This document shows, piece after piece, positions 1 to 6,730 of a DNA stretch of 7,269 nt. The notes beneath the pieces were generated by a model. The model was not told where the DNA came from. It saw only the letters and a list, made by a program, of their open reading frames with translations, and searched no databases. The stretch comes from Candidatus Izemoplasma sp. GTDB lineage: Bacteria; Bacillota_I; Bacilli_A; Izemoplasmatales; Izemoplasmataceae. Position numbers and translations under genes: made by a program. Positions within the stretch are counted from its first letter, which is position 1; the number at the start of each line of letters is the position of its first letter. The stretch covers positions 1 through 7,269 of the forward strand of contig JAIPGE010000068.1 in NCBI GenBank assembly GCA_021736285.1, written 5' to 3'.

Positions 1-765
1 CTACAGTTTAGTGAAAAAGTTAAATCAATCAAAATAAATGTACGTATTTTAAAATCGATTATAAGACAAACATCTTTTGCAACATCAACCATTGAAAACA
101 GACCTATATTAACAGGTGTGAATTTTAAAATTGATGGTAATAAATTAACAGCAATCGCTACAGATAGTTATCGGTTGAGTCAAAAAGAAATTGAGTTAAA
201 AGATAAATATGAACCTCTAAATATTATTATTCCTGGAAAAAGTTTAGAAGAATTAATAAAAGTTCTTAACAATAACAACGACGAAGTTGAAATCCATTTT
301 GATCATTCTAAAGTTTTATTTAAATATAATAATATTTTATTTCAATCAAGACTATTAGAAGGCAATTATCCTGAAACATCAAAATTAATTCCAACCGAAT
401 TTCCAATTGTTATAAAATTTAATAAAGAAGATTTAATGACAGCCATTGAACGCGCGAGTTTATTATCTAGTCGCGATGGTAATAACGCAATTGTTAAATT
501 AAGCTTAAGAAAAGATAATATCGTTGAAATTACATCAAATAGTCCTGAAATAGGAAAAGTGTTAGAAGAAGTATATCCTGTAGATGAAATTGTTGGAACA
601 CCATTTAAAATAGCATTTAGTTCAAAATACATTTTAGATGCCCTTAAAATTTTTAATTCTAGCGAAGTAGCCATCAACTTTACAGGTGAAATAAGACCTT
701 TTATCATTCAAGGAGAATACGATGATAAAATGCTTCAATTGATTTTACCAGTACGAACAGAATAG
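1..765 (+). CDS. dnaN: DNA polymerase III beta subunit (sliding clamp), 5'-truncated
   Basis: DnaN forms the ring-shaped dimer that tethers DNA polymerase III to DNA and recruits other replication and repair proteins. The frame is open from base 1, so the gene starts upstream. The visible 254 residues are roughly the last two thirds of a family that is usually about 370-380 aa, which covers the end of domain I or the start of domain II through domain III. Visible hallmarks are RPILTGVNF (window residues 34-42), TDSYRLS (54-60, at the peptide-binding cleft), the central IIIPGKSLEEL segment, SPEIGKV, a FTGEIRPFII stretch, and the C-terminal LPVRT peptide that helps bind clamp partners. A GTG at 118 lies inside the conserved TGVNF motif and is an internal codon, not a start. 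The stop is TAG at 763-765, and its last two bases open the terminator stem. No odd residues are seen. The gene is probably co-transcribed with dnaA upstream, but that lies outside the window. Confidence 0.97.
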   Translation, partial: LQFSEKVKSIKINVRILKSIIRQTSFATSTIENRPILTGVNFKIDGNKLTAIATDSYRLSQKEIELKDKYEPLNIIIPGKSLEELIKVLNNNNDEVEIHFDHSKVLFKYNNILFQSRLLEGNYPETSKLIPTEFPIVIKFNKEDLMTAIERASLLSSRDGNNAIVKLSLRKDNIVEITSNSPEIGKVLEEVYPVDEIVGTPFKIAFSSKYILDALKIFNSSEVAINFTGEIRPFIIQGEYDDKMLQLILPVRTE

Positions 766-789
766 ACCGAAAAATTCGGTCTTTTTTTT
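764..789 (+). terminator. Intrinsic terminator after dnaN
   Basis: AGACCGAA (764-771) pairs perfectly with TTCGGTCT (775-782) around a 3-nt AAA loop. Eight T residues (782-789) follow directly. The stem begins inside the dnaN stop codon. It should end most dnaN transcription and separate it from the yaaA-recF-gyrBA unit. Confidence 0.92.
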
Positions 790-801
790 GCACTATTTAC
801 C

Positions 802-830
802 TTGTTAATTTATTATATTTATTATATAAT
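802..830 (+). promoter_or_regulatory. Sigma-A-type promoter for yaaA-recF-gyrB-gyrA
   Basis: The -35 element TTGTTA (802-807) and a perfect -10 TATAAT (825-830) are separated by 17 nt. A second TATAAT follows immediately at 831-836. The promoter sits 12 nt after the dnaN terminator T-run in a tract that is pure A/T from 805 to 849. Expected transcription start is about 837-843, giving a leader of roughly 23-29 nt to the ATG at 866. The match is strong, but AT-rich sequence yields TATAAT easily, so the exact start is uncertain. Confidence 0.72.
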
Positions 831-852
831 TATAATATAATATATATATGAA

Positions 853-857
853 AGAAG
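853..857 (+). promoter_or_regulatory. Ribosome binding site deciding the yaaA start
   Basis: AGAAG, within AAAGAAG at 851-857, lies 8 nt before the ATG at 866. The in-frame ATG at 848 has only alternating T and A upstream and no Shine-Dalgarno match. It would also lie within about 11 nt of the predicted transcription start. The site therefore favours 866. Confidence 0.6.
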
Positions 858-865
858 TGCTTATT

Positions 866-1087
866 ATGAGAACTGTTCCAATTGTTACTGAGTACATTAC
901 CATAAGCCAATTTTTAAAGTTTATGAACATCGTTTCTTCAGGTGGAATTGCAAAAGCATTACTCGAAGAAGAACAAATTACTATTAATAATAAAATTGAA
1001 ACCAAACGGGGACGCAAATGTTATCCTGGTGATCAAATCTATGTAAAAGGAATCGACACGTTTAATCTCGTGAAAGATGAAACTTAA
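866..1087 (+). CDS. yaaA: S4-domain protein YaaA (RlbA family)
   Basis: This is a 73-aa small single-domain protein of the S4-like RNA-binding family that sits between dnaN and recF in many Firmicutes; B. subtilis YaaA is about 71 aa. The S4 core is clear: ITISQFLKF (11-19), SGGIAKALLEEEQITINN (25-42), and the basic KRGRK turn (47-51) followed by YPGDQIYVKG (53-62), the usual end of an S4 fold. No other domain, signal peptide or membrane segment is present. The family is thought to bind structured RNA, with a proposed link to ribosome assembly; its exact role is not established here. I chose the ATG at 866 over the in-frame ATG at 848. The 848 start adds six residues absent from the usual family length, lacks a ribosome binding site and nearly coincides with the transcription start. 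The last 11 nt overlap recF, and the stop is TAA. Confidence 0.88.
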   Translation: MRTVPIVTEYITISQFLKFMNIVSSGGIAKALLEEEQITINNKIETKRGRKCYPGDQIYVKGIDTFNLVKDET

Positions 1088-2177
1088 ACAATTAGAACTC
1101 ATTCAATTTAGAAACTATACAAACTTTTATCAAGCTGTGACATCAAATAAAATAATTTTCGTTGGCGATAATGCACAAGGTAAAACCAGTCTATTAGAAG
1201 CACTCAATGTTTTGGCGTTTACAAAATCTCACAAAACCAACAAAGACCAAGACGTCATCCAAATCGGTTCAGAGTATGCCAAAATCAATGGTCTAATCGA
1301 TTTTAACGACAAAGAAGTATCGTTAAGTGTCATTGTTTCGAAAACCGGTAAAAAGGCAAAATATAACGGAATTGAAATGGAACGCTTAAGTGAGTATATA
1401 GGATCTCTTAACGTTGTTTTTTTTGCGCCTGAAGATTTAGAATTAATTAAAGGAAATCCGAAGACAAGACGACGTTTCTTAAATGTTGAAATAGGGCAAC
1501 AATCAAGCGCTTATATGCAAGCGTTAAAACAATATCAAACCATATTAAAAGAACGCAACACAGTGTTAAAAACCTTACAAGAGAAAGCATCAGAAGACTA
1601 TTTGTTATTAGATGTGATTACCGAACAACTGATTGATTATTTAACCATATTGGTTGAAAAAAGGACAGTTTTTCTCAAAAACATTCAAATTGATGCCAAT
1701 CGTTATTATCAACTTTTAGCAAATAGCAATGATCAATTAACAATACGTTATGTTCCATCACTAAAGAATGCATTTGAAAAAAGTTATCGGGCCAAATACA
1801 AATATGATATTATTACTGGAACAACAAATTTAGGTGCCCACCGCGACGAGGTCGAATTTTTAATCAATGGTCACGAAGCCAAAACACATGCATCTCAAGG
1901 AGAACAAAGAACATATGTTCTTGCTGTTAAACTTGCAATTATAGACAGTATTTACCACGCAACGGAGTCTTATCCAATTTTACTATTAGATGATGTATTA
2001 AGTGAATTAGATGCGCAGCGACAGAACAAGTTATTTGATGTGATTCCTAAAGAGATTCAAACATTTATAACAACAACAGATTTAAAACATATAAAATTAG
2101 AAGCAACAACACATGTAGAAATATTTGTTATTAAAGAAGGCACAATAAAGGAGTTGAAACAGGATGCAAAAATATGA
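1077..2177 (+). CDS. recF: DNA replication and repair protein RecF
   Basis: RecF is an SMC/ABC-type ATPase. With RecO and RecR it helps load RecA onto gapped DNA and supports recovery of stalled forks. At 366 aa it has the normal family length. It begins with the conserved LELIQFRNY segment (6-14). Walker A is GDNAQGKT (30-37, K36). The GAHRDE motif is at 253-258, the ABC signature SQGEQR at 273-278, and Walker B LLLDD (302-306) is followed by LSELD (308-312). The middle (about 90-250) is the helical arm region. An in-frame TGA at 1071-1073 rules out an upstream start, and only a weak GAAAG abuts the ATG, so translation is probably coupled to yaaA, which ends at 1087. The stop is TGA (2175-2177). 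The final 14 nt overlap gyrB, and the gyrB ribosome binding site lies inside recF. There is no yaaB/remB gene between recF and gyrB, unlike in B. subtilis. Confidence 0.97.
   Translation: MKLKQLELIQFRNYTNFYQAVTSNKIIFVGDNAQGKTSLLEALNVLAFTKSHKTNKDQDVIQIGSEYAKINGLIDFNDKEVSLSVIVSKTGKKAKYNGIEMERLSEYIGSLNVVFFAPEDLELIKGNPKTRRRFLNVEIGQQSSAYMQALKQYQTILKERNTVLKTLQEKASEDYLLLDVITEQLIDYLTILVEKRTVFLKNIQIDANRYYQLLANSNDQLTIRYVPSLKNAFEKSYRAKYKYDIITGTTNLGAHRDEVEFLINGHEAKTHASQGEQRTYVLAVKLAIIDSIYHATESYPILLLDDVLSELDAQRQNKLFDVIPKEIQTFITTTDLKHIKLEATTHVEIFVIKEGTIKELKQDAKI
2147..2153 (+). promoter_or_regulatory. gyrB ribosome binding site inside recF
   Basis: AAAGGAG lies within the 3' end of recF, 10 nt before the gyrB ATG at 2164. 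The spacing is slightly long but usable. Its position means ribosomes finishing recF pass over it, which fits translational coupling of the overlapping genes. Confidence 0.75.
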
Positions 2178-4059
2178 TTCAAGTAACATCCAAATACTAG
2201 AGGGGTTAGAAGCAGTTAGAAAACGACCCGGAATGTTTATTGGTACAACAGGGCCACGCGGATTACATCACTTGGTTTGGGAAATTGTTGATAATTCGAT
2301 TGATGAGGCACTTGCTGGCGCAGCAAATAAAATAACAATAGAAGTGTTAAAAGACGATGTTGTGCGCGTTGCCGATAACGGAAGAGGAATTCCCGTTGAT
2401 ACGCATCCCAAAACAGGACTACCCGCTGTTGAAACAATTTTAACCACACTTCATGCAGGAGGTAAATTTGATAACAATTCATACAAGGTATCAGGTGGTC
2501 TTCACGGTGTTGGGGCAAGTGTTGTAAATGCCTTAAGTGAATGGATGAAAGTTGAAATTTATAAAGATGGTCGTATGTATACACAACGCTACGAACGTGG
2601 TTTAAGAGCCACTGACTTAGTGGATCATGGCGACACAATAAAAACAGGGACAGTGACCACATTTAAGTCAGATCCATTGATATTTACAGAAACAAGGCAT
2701 TATGATTACGAAATTTTACGTAATAGATCTCAACAACTTGCGTTTTTAAATCGTGCAATAACAGTTGAAATCAACGACTTTAGAGAAGAAGAACCTGTTA
2801 AAAATAGCTATTATTATGAGGGTGGCATAAAAGAGTATGTTGAATACCTCAATCAACATAGTGACTCACTTCATAAAAATGTCATTTTTTGTGAGGGAGA
2901 AATAGACGACATTATTGTTGAAATTGCGATGCAGTATAATCGCGATTATCGACCAAATATCTTTAGCTTTACAAACAATATTAACAATATTGAAGGCGGA
3001 ACACACGAAGAAGGGTTTAGAATGACCTTAACCCGTGTTTTAAATAATTATGGAAAAGAAAATGGTATTTTTAAAAAAGATGAGTCTTTAATTGGTGAAG
3101 ATACCAGAGAAGGTCTCATTAGTATCATAAGTGTCAAACATCCGGACCCACAATTTGAAGGACAAACAAAATCAAAACTTGGATCAAGCGAAGTCAGAAA
3201 GATTGTCGCAAGTGTCTTAAGTGATGGGTTGGAACGGTTTTTATATGAACATCCTAATGAAGCTAAAATTATCATAGAAAAAGCATTAATGGCTTCTCGA
3301 GCACGACTTGCAGCAAAAAAAGCAAGAGAAGCAACACGTCGTAAATCACCTTTAGATGGATTGGGATTTGCCTCTAAACTCGCTGATTGTAGAAGTAAAA
3401 ACCCTAAAAAATCAGAAATATATATTGTCGAGGGTGATAGTGCTGGTGGAAGTGCCAAACAAGGAAGAGAATCTGAGTTTCAAGCAATTTTACCGTTACG
3501 TGGGAAGGTAATTAATGTGGAGAAAGCGCGCCTAGATAAAATTTTAGGTAATAAAGAGATTGTTTCAATGATTCAAGCGTTTGGAACTGGTATTGGAGAT
3601 GAATTCAACATTGAAGATGCCCGATATCATAAAATTGTTATTATGACTGATGCGGATGTCGATGGAGCACACATTAGAACATTGTTACTGACATTCTTGT
3701 TTAGACATTTAAAACCATTAATCGAAAGTGGGTTCGTTTATATTGCACAACCACCATTATATAAAATACAACAGGGAAAACGCGTTGAATACGCGTTTAC
3801 TGAAGAAGAACTAAAACGATTTTTAAAAGATTTCGGACCACGAGCATCGATTCAACGATATAAAGGACTTGGAGAAATGAACCCTGAACAACTTTGGGAA
3901 ACAACCATGGATCCAGCCACAAGAACATTATTACAAGTCACAATGGAAGATGCTATTGAAGCGAATGAAGTCTTTAGTATGTTAATGAGTGACGATGTTG
4001 CACCACGGCGTGAATTTATTGAGAAAAACGCTAAATACGTGCAAAATCTTGATGTGTAG
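2164..4059 (+). CDS. gyrB: DNA gyrase subunit B
   Basis: GyrB is the ATPase subunit of gyrase (A2B2), which introduces negative supercoils in the cytoplasm. The protein is 631 aa, close to B. subtilis GyrB (about 638) and the short Gram-positive form without the proteobacterial insert. In order it has a GHKL ATPase domain with catalytic E40 and N44 in EIVDNSIDEAL, D71 in DNGRGIP (71-77) and GGLHGVGASVVNALS (111-125); then the transducer domain, with TNNINNIEGGTHEEGF near 270-285 and KHPDPQFEGQTK at 325-336; then TOPRIM with E423 in IVEGDSAGGS (421-430), PLRGKVINVEKARLDKI (444-460) and Mg-binding D496, D498 and D500 in TDADVDGAH; then the tail QRYKGLGEMNPEQLWETTMDP (564-584). Oddity: T140 lies where E. 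coli has R136, the coumarin-contact arginine. The ATG fits the family N-terminus. The TAG stop forms the start of the gyrA ribosome binding site. GyrB rather than ParE is supported by the adjacency to recF and gyrA. Confidence 0.98.
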   Translation: MQKYDSSNIQILEGLEAVRKRPGMFIGTTGPRGLHHLVWEIVDNSIDEALAGAANKITIEVLKDDVVRVADNGRGIPVDTHPKTGLPAVETILTTLHAGGKFDNNSYKVSGGLHGVGASVVNALSEWMKVEIYKDGRMYTQRYERGLRATDLVDHGDTIKTGTVTTFKSDPLIFTETRHYDYEILRNRSQQLAFLNRAITVEINDFREEEPVKNSYYYEGGIKEYVEYLNQHSDSLHKNVIFCEGEIDDIIVEIAMQYNRDYRPNIFSFTNNINNIEGGTHEEGFRMTLTRVLNNYGKENGIFKKDESLIGEDTREGLISIISVKHPDPQFEGQTKSKLGSSEVRKIVASVLSDGLERFLYEHPNEAKIIIEKALMASRARLAAKKAREATRRKSPLDGLGFASKLADCRSKNPKKSEIYIVEGDSAGGSAKQGRESEFQAILPLRGKVINVEKARLDKILGNKEIVSMIQAFGTGIGDEFNIEDARYHKIVIMTDADVDGAHIRTLLLTFLFRHLKPLIESGFVYIAQPPLYKIQQGKRVEYAFTEEELKRFLKDFGPRASIQRYKGLGEMNPEQLWETTMDPATRTLLQVTMEDAIEANEVFSMLMSDDVAPRREFIEKNAKYVQNLDV

Positions 4060-4063
4060 GAGG
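4058..4063 (+). promoter_or_regulatory. gyrA ribosome binding site overlapping the gyrB stop
   Basis: A perfect AGGAGG lies 8 nt before the gyrA ATG. Its first two bases are the last two bases of the gyrB TAG stop (4057-4059). This layout ties initiation of gyrA to termination of gyrB and should help keep the two subunits in balance. Confidence 0.9.
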
Positions 4064-4071
4064 CCAACATA

Positions 4072-6582
4072 ATGGATGAAAATATTACATTATATGATAA
4101 AATTAAAGGCATAAATATTTCCGATGAAATGAAAACATCATTTTTAAGTTATGCAATGAGTGTTATTGTTTCACGAGCATTACCAGACGTTAGAGATGGA
4201 CTTAAACCTGTTCATCGCCGAATCTTATATGGTATGGATGAACTGGGCTTATATCCTGAAAAATCTTACAAAAAGTCAGCACGTATTGTCGGAGACGTTA
4301 TGGGGAAATATCACCCACATGGCGACAGTGCAATATATGATGCAATGGTCAGAATGGCGCAAGACTTTAGTTATCGATACCCTCTTGTCAACGGTCACGG
4401 AAACTTTGGATCGATTGATGGTGATGGTGCTGCTGCAATGCGTTATACTGAAGCTAAAATGCATAAAATAACCTCGGAAATGTTAGCAGATATTAAAAAA
4501 GATACGATTGATTTCGTAGAAAATTATGATGGCTCAGAACAAGAACCAAGTGTTTTACCTGCAAAATATCCCAATTTACTGGTTAATGGAGCAACGGGGA
4601 TTGCGGTTGGGATGGCAACAAACATTCCACCACATAATCTAAGTGAAGTCATCGATGGTATTTTGGCATATATTAAAAATCCAGATATTGATGTTGATGA
4701 ATTGATGACACACATCCCTGGCCCCGACTTTCCTACAGGCGGAACCATTTTAGGACGTACCGGATTACGAGAAGCTTATGAAACAGGAAATGGTTCAATT
4801 AAAATCCGCGCTAAATCGGAAATTATAACACAAAAAAATGGCAAACAAATGATTATTATCACAGAAATTCCCTATCAAGTCAACAAATCACGGTTAATTG
4901 AAAAAATTGCTGACTTGGCAAAAGAAAAACGCATTGAAGGGATAACAGACTTACGAGATGAATCAAATCGTAAAGGAATTCGTGTCGTAATTGAACTAAA
5001 AAAAGGAATCAATGCTGAAGTGACATTAAATAACTTATATAAATTCACACCACTTCAAACCTCTTTTGGAATTAATATGCTTGCGTTAAATAAAAACCAA
5101 CCGCAAGTTATGCCATTAAAAGATTTTTTAAGACATTATGTGATTCATCAAATTGAAGTCCTAACACGTAAAACAACATATGATTTAACAAAAGCGAAAA
5201 ATAGAGCCCATATTGTTGAAGGATTATTAGTCGCATTAGACAATATTGAGGAAGTTATTAAAACAATTCGTGAATCTTATGATGATACAGAAGAAAAACT
5301 TATCCTTCGGTTTGATTTAAGTGAGAAACAAGCCAAAGCAATTTTAGAAATGAGATTGCGTCGATTAAGTGGATTAGAACGCGAAAAATTAGATCAAGAA
5401 TTACTCGATTTAGAGAGTGAAATTGAGTCATATGAGTTTATATTAGATAATGAATTTAAAAAATTTGAGATAATTGAAGAACAACTAATTGACATCAAAA
5501 ACAAATTTGGAGATGAACGGCGTAGTGACATTAGTTTATCCCTTGATTTGGATTTAGAAGATGAGGATCTAATCCCTGTAGAAGATGTTATTATTACAAT
5601 TACCAGTAGTGGGTATTGTAAACGCATGAATACAGATATCTATAAAACACAAAACCGCGGTGGTAAAGGAATGAAAGGGATGCAGACACTAGATGATGAC
5701 GTTGTTGAACATGTCATTTACACCTCTACCCATGACTACATCTTATTCTTCACAAATACCGGACGCGTTTATAAAATGAAAGGGTACCGAATTCCTAACT
5801 TTGGACGCACATCAAAAGGGTTACCGTTAGTAAATCTACTAGAACTAGGTAAAGGTGAAACCCTTGCTGCTGTGACAAAGATAGAGGATTTTGAATCAGA
5901 TAATTATTTATTCTTCGCAACCAAAAATGGTGTTGTTAAACGGACAAAAGTATCAGATTACCAAAACATTCGAACAACAGGTATCAAAGCGATCAATTTA
6001 CGTGATGACGATGAATTGTTAGCTGTTCGGTTAACAGATGGTACCAAAGATGTTTTACTTGGAGCATCAAACGGTAAAGCAATTCGCTTTAACGAAACAG
6101 ATGCTAGACCAATGGGCCGTGTTGCCACAGGCGTACGAGGAATCTTAATAGAAAATGCACAAAATGTAGTTGGATTTACCGTTGTATCTGAAAACAAACA
6201 CCAAGTATTGGTTGTGACAGAACACGGGTATGGTAAACGTACAGAAATGGATGAATATCGCCAACAAAATCGTGGCGGAAAAGGTGTAAAAACCCTTCAA
6301 ATCACGGATAAAAATGGTGCCTTATGTAAAATGCGTAGTGTTAATGGCACCGAAGATTTAATTATTACAACAACAAAAGGACAAATTATTCGTTTACCAA
6401 TTGAACAAATTGCTGTATCGAAACGCGCCACACAAGGCGTGCGCTTAATTAATCTTAATGAAGGGCACCACATAGCATCAATTGCTATTGTTGAACCTGA
6501 GATAGAAGAAGATGATTTGCTACCAGTTGAGGAAACAATTGAAGCCCCTGTTGTGACAGAAGATCATCCAATTCAAGAATAG
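4072..6582 (+). CDS. gyrA: DNA gyrase subunit A
   Basis: GyrA is the breakage-reunion and DNA-wrapping subunit of gyrase. The protein is 836 aa. The winged-helix/tower N-terminal region (about 1-490) starts with the conserved SYAMSVIVSRALPDVRDGLK (26-45). Catalytic Y125 lies in AAMRYTE (121-127, E. coli Y122). The quinolone region reads HPHGDSAIYD (81-90), with S86 and D90 matching the susceptible E. coli residues S83 and D87. The C-terminal beta-pinwheel (about 500-805) carries the GyrA box QNRGGKG at 527-533, which identifies gyrase A rather than ParC, and the same heptapeptide again at 732-738. The last 29 residues (from about 808) are strongly acidic with no Lys or Arg, a tail type that modulates supercoiling in some gyrases. 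The gene follows gyrB by 12 nt with a perfect ribosome binding site and ends at TAG, 11 nt before a terminator stem. Confidence 0.98.
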   Translation: MDENITLYDKIKGINISDEMKTSFLSYAMSVIVSRALPDVRDGLKPVHRRILYGMDELGLYPEKSYKKSARIVGDVMGKYHPHGDSAIYDAMVRMAQDFSYRYPLVNGHGNFGSIDGDGAAAMRYTEAKMHKITSEMLADIKKDTIDFVENYDGSEQEPSVLPAKYPNLLVNGATGIAVGMATNIPPHNLSEVIDGILAYIKNPDIDVDELMTHIPGPDFPTGGTILGRTGLREAYETGNGSIKIRAKSEIITQKNGKQMIIITEIPYQVNKSRLIEKIADLAKEKRIEGITDLRDESNRKGIRVVIELKKGINAEVTLNNLYKFTPLQTSFGINMLALNKNQPQVMPLKDFLRHYVIHQIEVLTRKTTYDLTKAKNRAHIVEGLLVALDNIEEVIKTIRESYDDTEEKLILRFDLSEKQAKAILEMRLRRLSGLEREKLDQELLDLESEIESYEFILDNEFKKFEIIEEQLIDIKNKFGDERRSDISLSLDLDLEDEDLIPVEDVIITITSSGYCKRMNTDIYKTQNRGGKGMKGMQTLDDDVVEHVIYTSTHDYILFFTNTGRVYKMKGYRIPNFGRTSKGLPLVNLLELGKGETLAAVTKIEDFESDNYLFFATKNGVVKRTKVSDYQNIRTTGIKAINLRDDDELLAVRLTDGTKDVLLGASNGKAIRFNETDARPMGRVATGVRGILIENAQNVVGFTVVSENKHQVLVVTEHGYGKRTEMDEYRQQNRGGKGVKTLQITDKNGALCKMRSVNGTEDLIITTTKGQIIRLPIEQIAVSKRATQGVRLINLNEGHHIASIAIVEPEIEEDDLLPVEETIEAPVVTEDHPIQE

Positions 6583-6593
6583 ACAAGAGTAGA

Positions 6594-6639
6594 AAAGATG
6601 TTAGTAGACACATAAGAATGTTTACTAGCATCTTTTTTT
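6594..6639 (+). terminator. Intrinsic terminator after gyrA
   Basis: AAAGATGTTAGTA (6594-6606) pairs with TACTAGCATCTTT (6623-6635) with a single G-U pair. The stem can continue inward through GACA/TGTT (6607-6610 with 6619-6622). A run of seven T residues (6633-6639) follows. It closes the yaaA-recF-gyrBA unit and insulates the serS promoter from read-through. Confidence 0.93.
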
Positions 6640-6695
6640 GTAGCTACTAAGCGTTACTTATTGTGTTTACAATCTTCTCTTTCTTTTTGAAATGA

Positions 6696-6724
6696 TTGAC
6701 AAGTTAGGGGAGTTTTGGTATTAT
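6696..6724 (+). promoter_or_regulatory. Promoter of the serS leader
   Basis: A perfect -35 TTGACA (6696-6701) and a -10 TATTAT (6719-6724) are separated by exactly 17 nt. TG one base before the -10 (6716-6717) makes an extended -10. The predicted start is near 6731, which places the T-box stem I at the 5' end of the RNA. This is the best promoter match in the window. The stretch between the gyrA terminator and this promoter (6640-6695) holds nothing else I can assign. Confidence 0.88.
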
Positions 6725-6730
6725 CAAGAC

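Noticed and set aside
118..765. A separate 215-aa gene starting at GTG 118
   Set aside because: The frame is open from base 1, and the GTG is the Val of the conserved DnaN motif RPILTGVNF, so it is an internal codon of truncated dnaN.
848..865. ATG at 848 as the yaaA start
   Set aside because: It has no ribosome binding site, lies too close to the predicted transcription start and adds six residues beyond the usual family length.
2237..4112. Antisense open frames opposite gyrB (for example 2237-2662 and 3048-3458, and 3852-4112 reaching into gyrA)
   Set aside because: They are shadows of a highly conserved gene, resemble no protein I know and lack supporting start signals.
4160..4471. A 103-aa alternative-frame ORF inside gyrA, and antisense ORFs elsewhere in gyrA
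   Set aside because: They overlap the most conserved part of GyrA in another frame, with no independent ribosome binding site or family resemblance.
6660..6673. Inverted repeat ATTGT-gttt-ACAAT upstream of the serS promoter as an operator
   Set aside because: Five-base arms in AT-rich DNA are expected by chance, and no regulator or second copy supports it.
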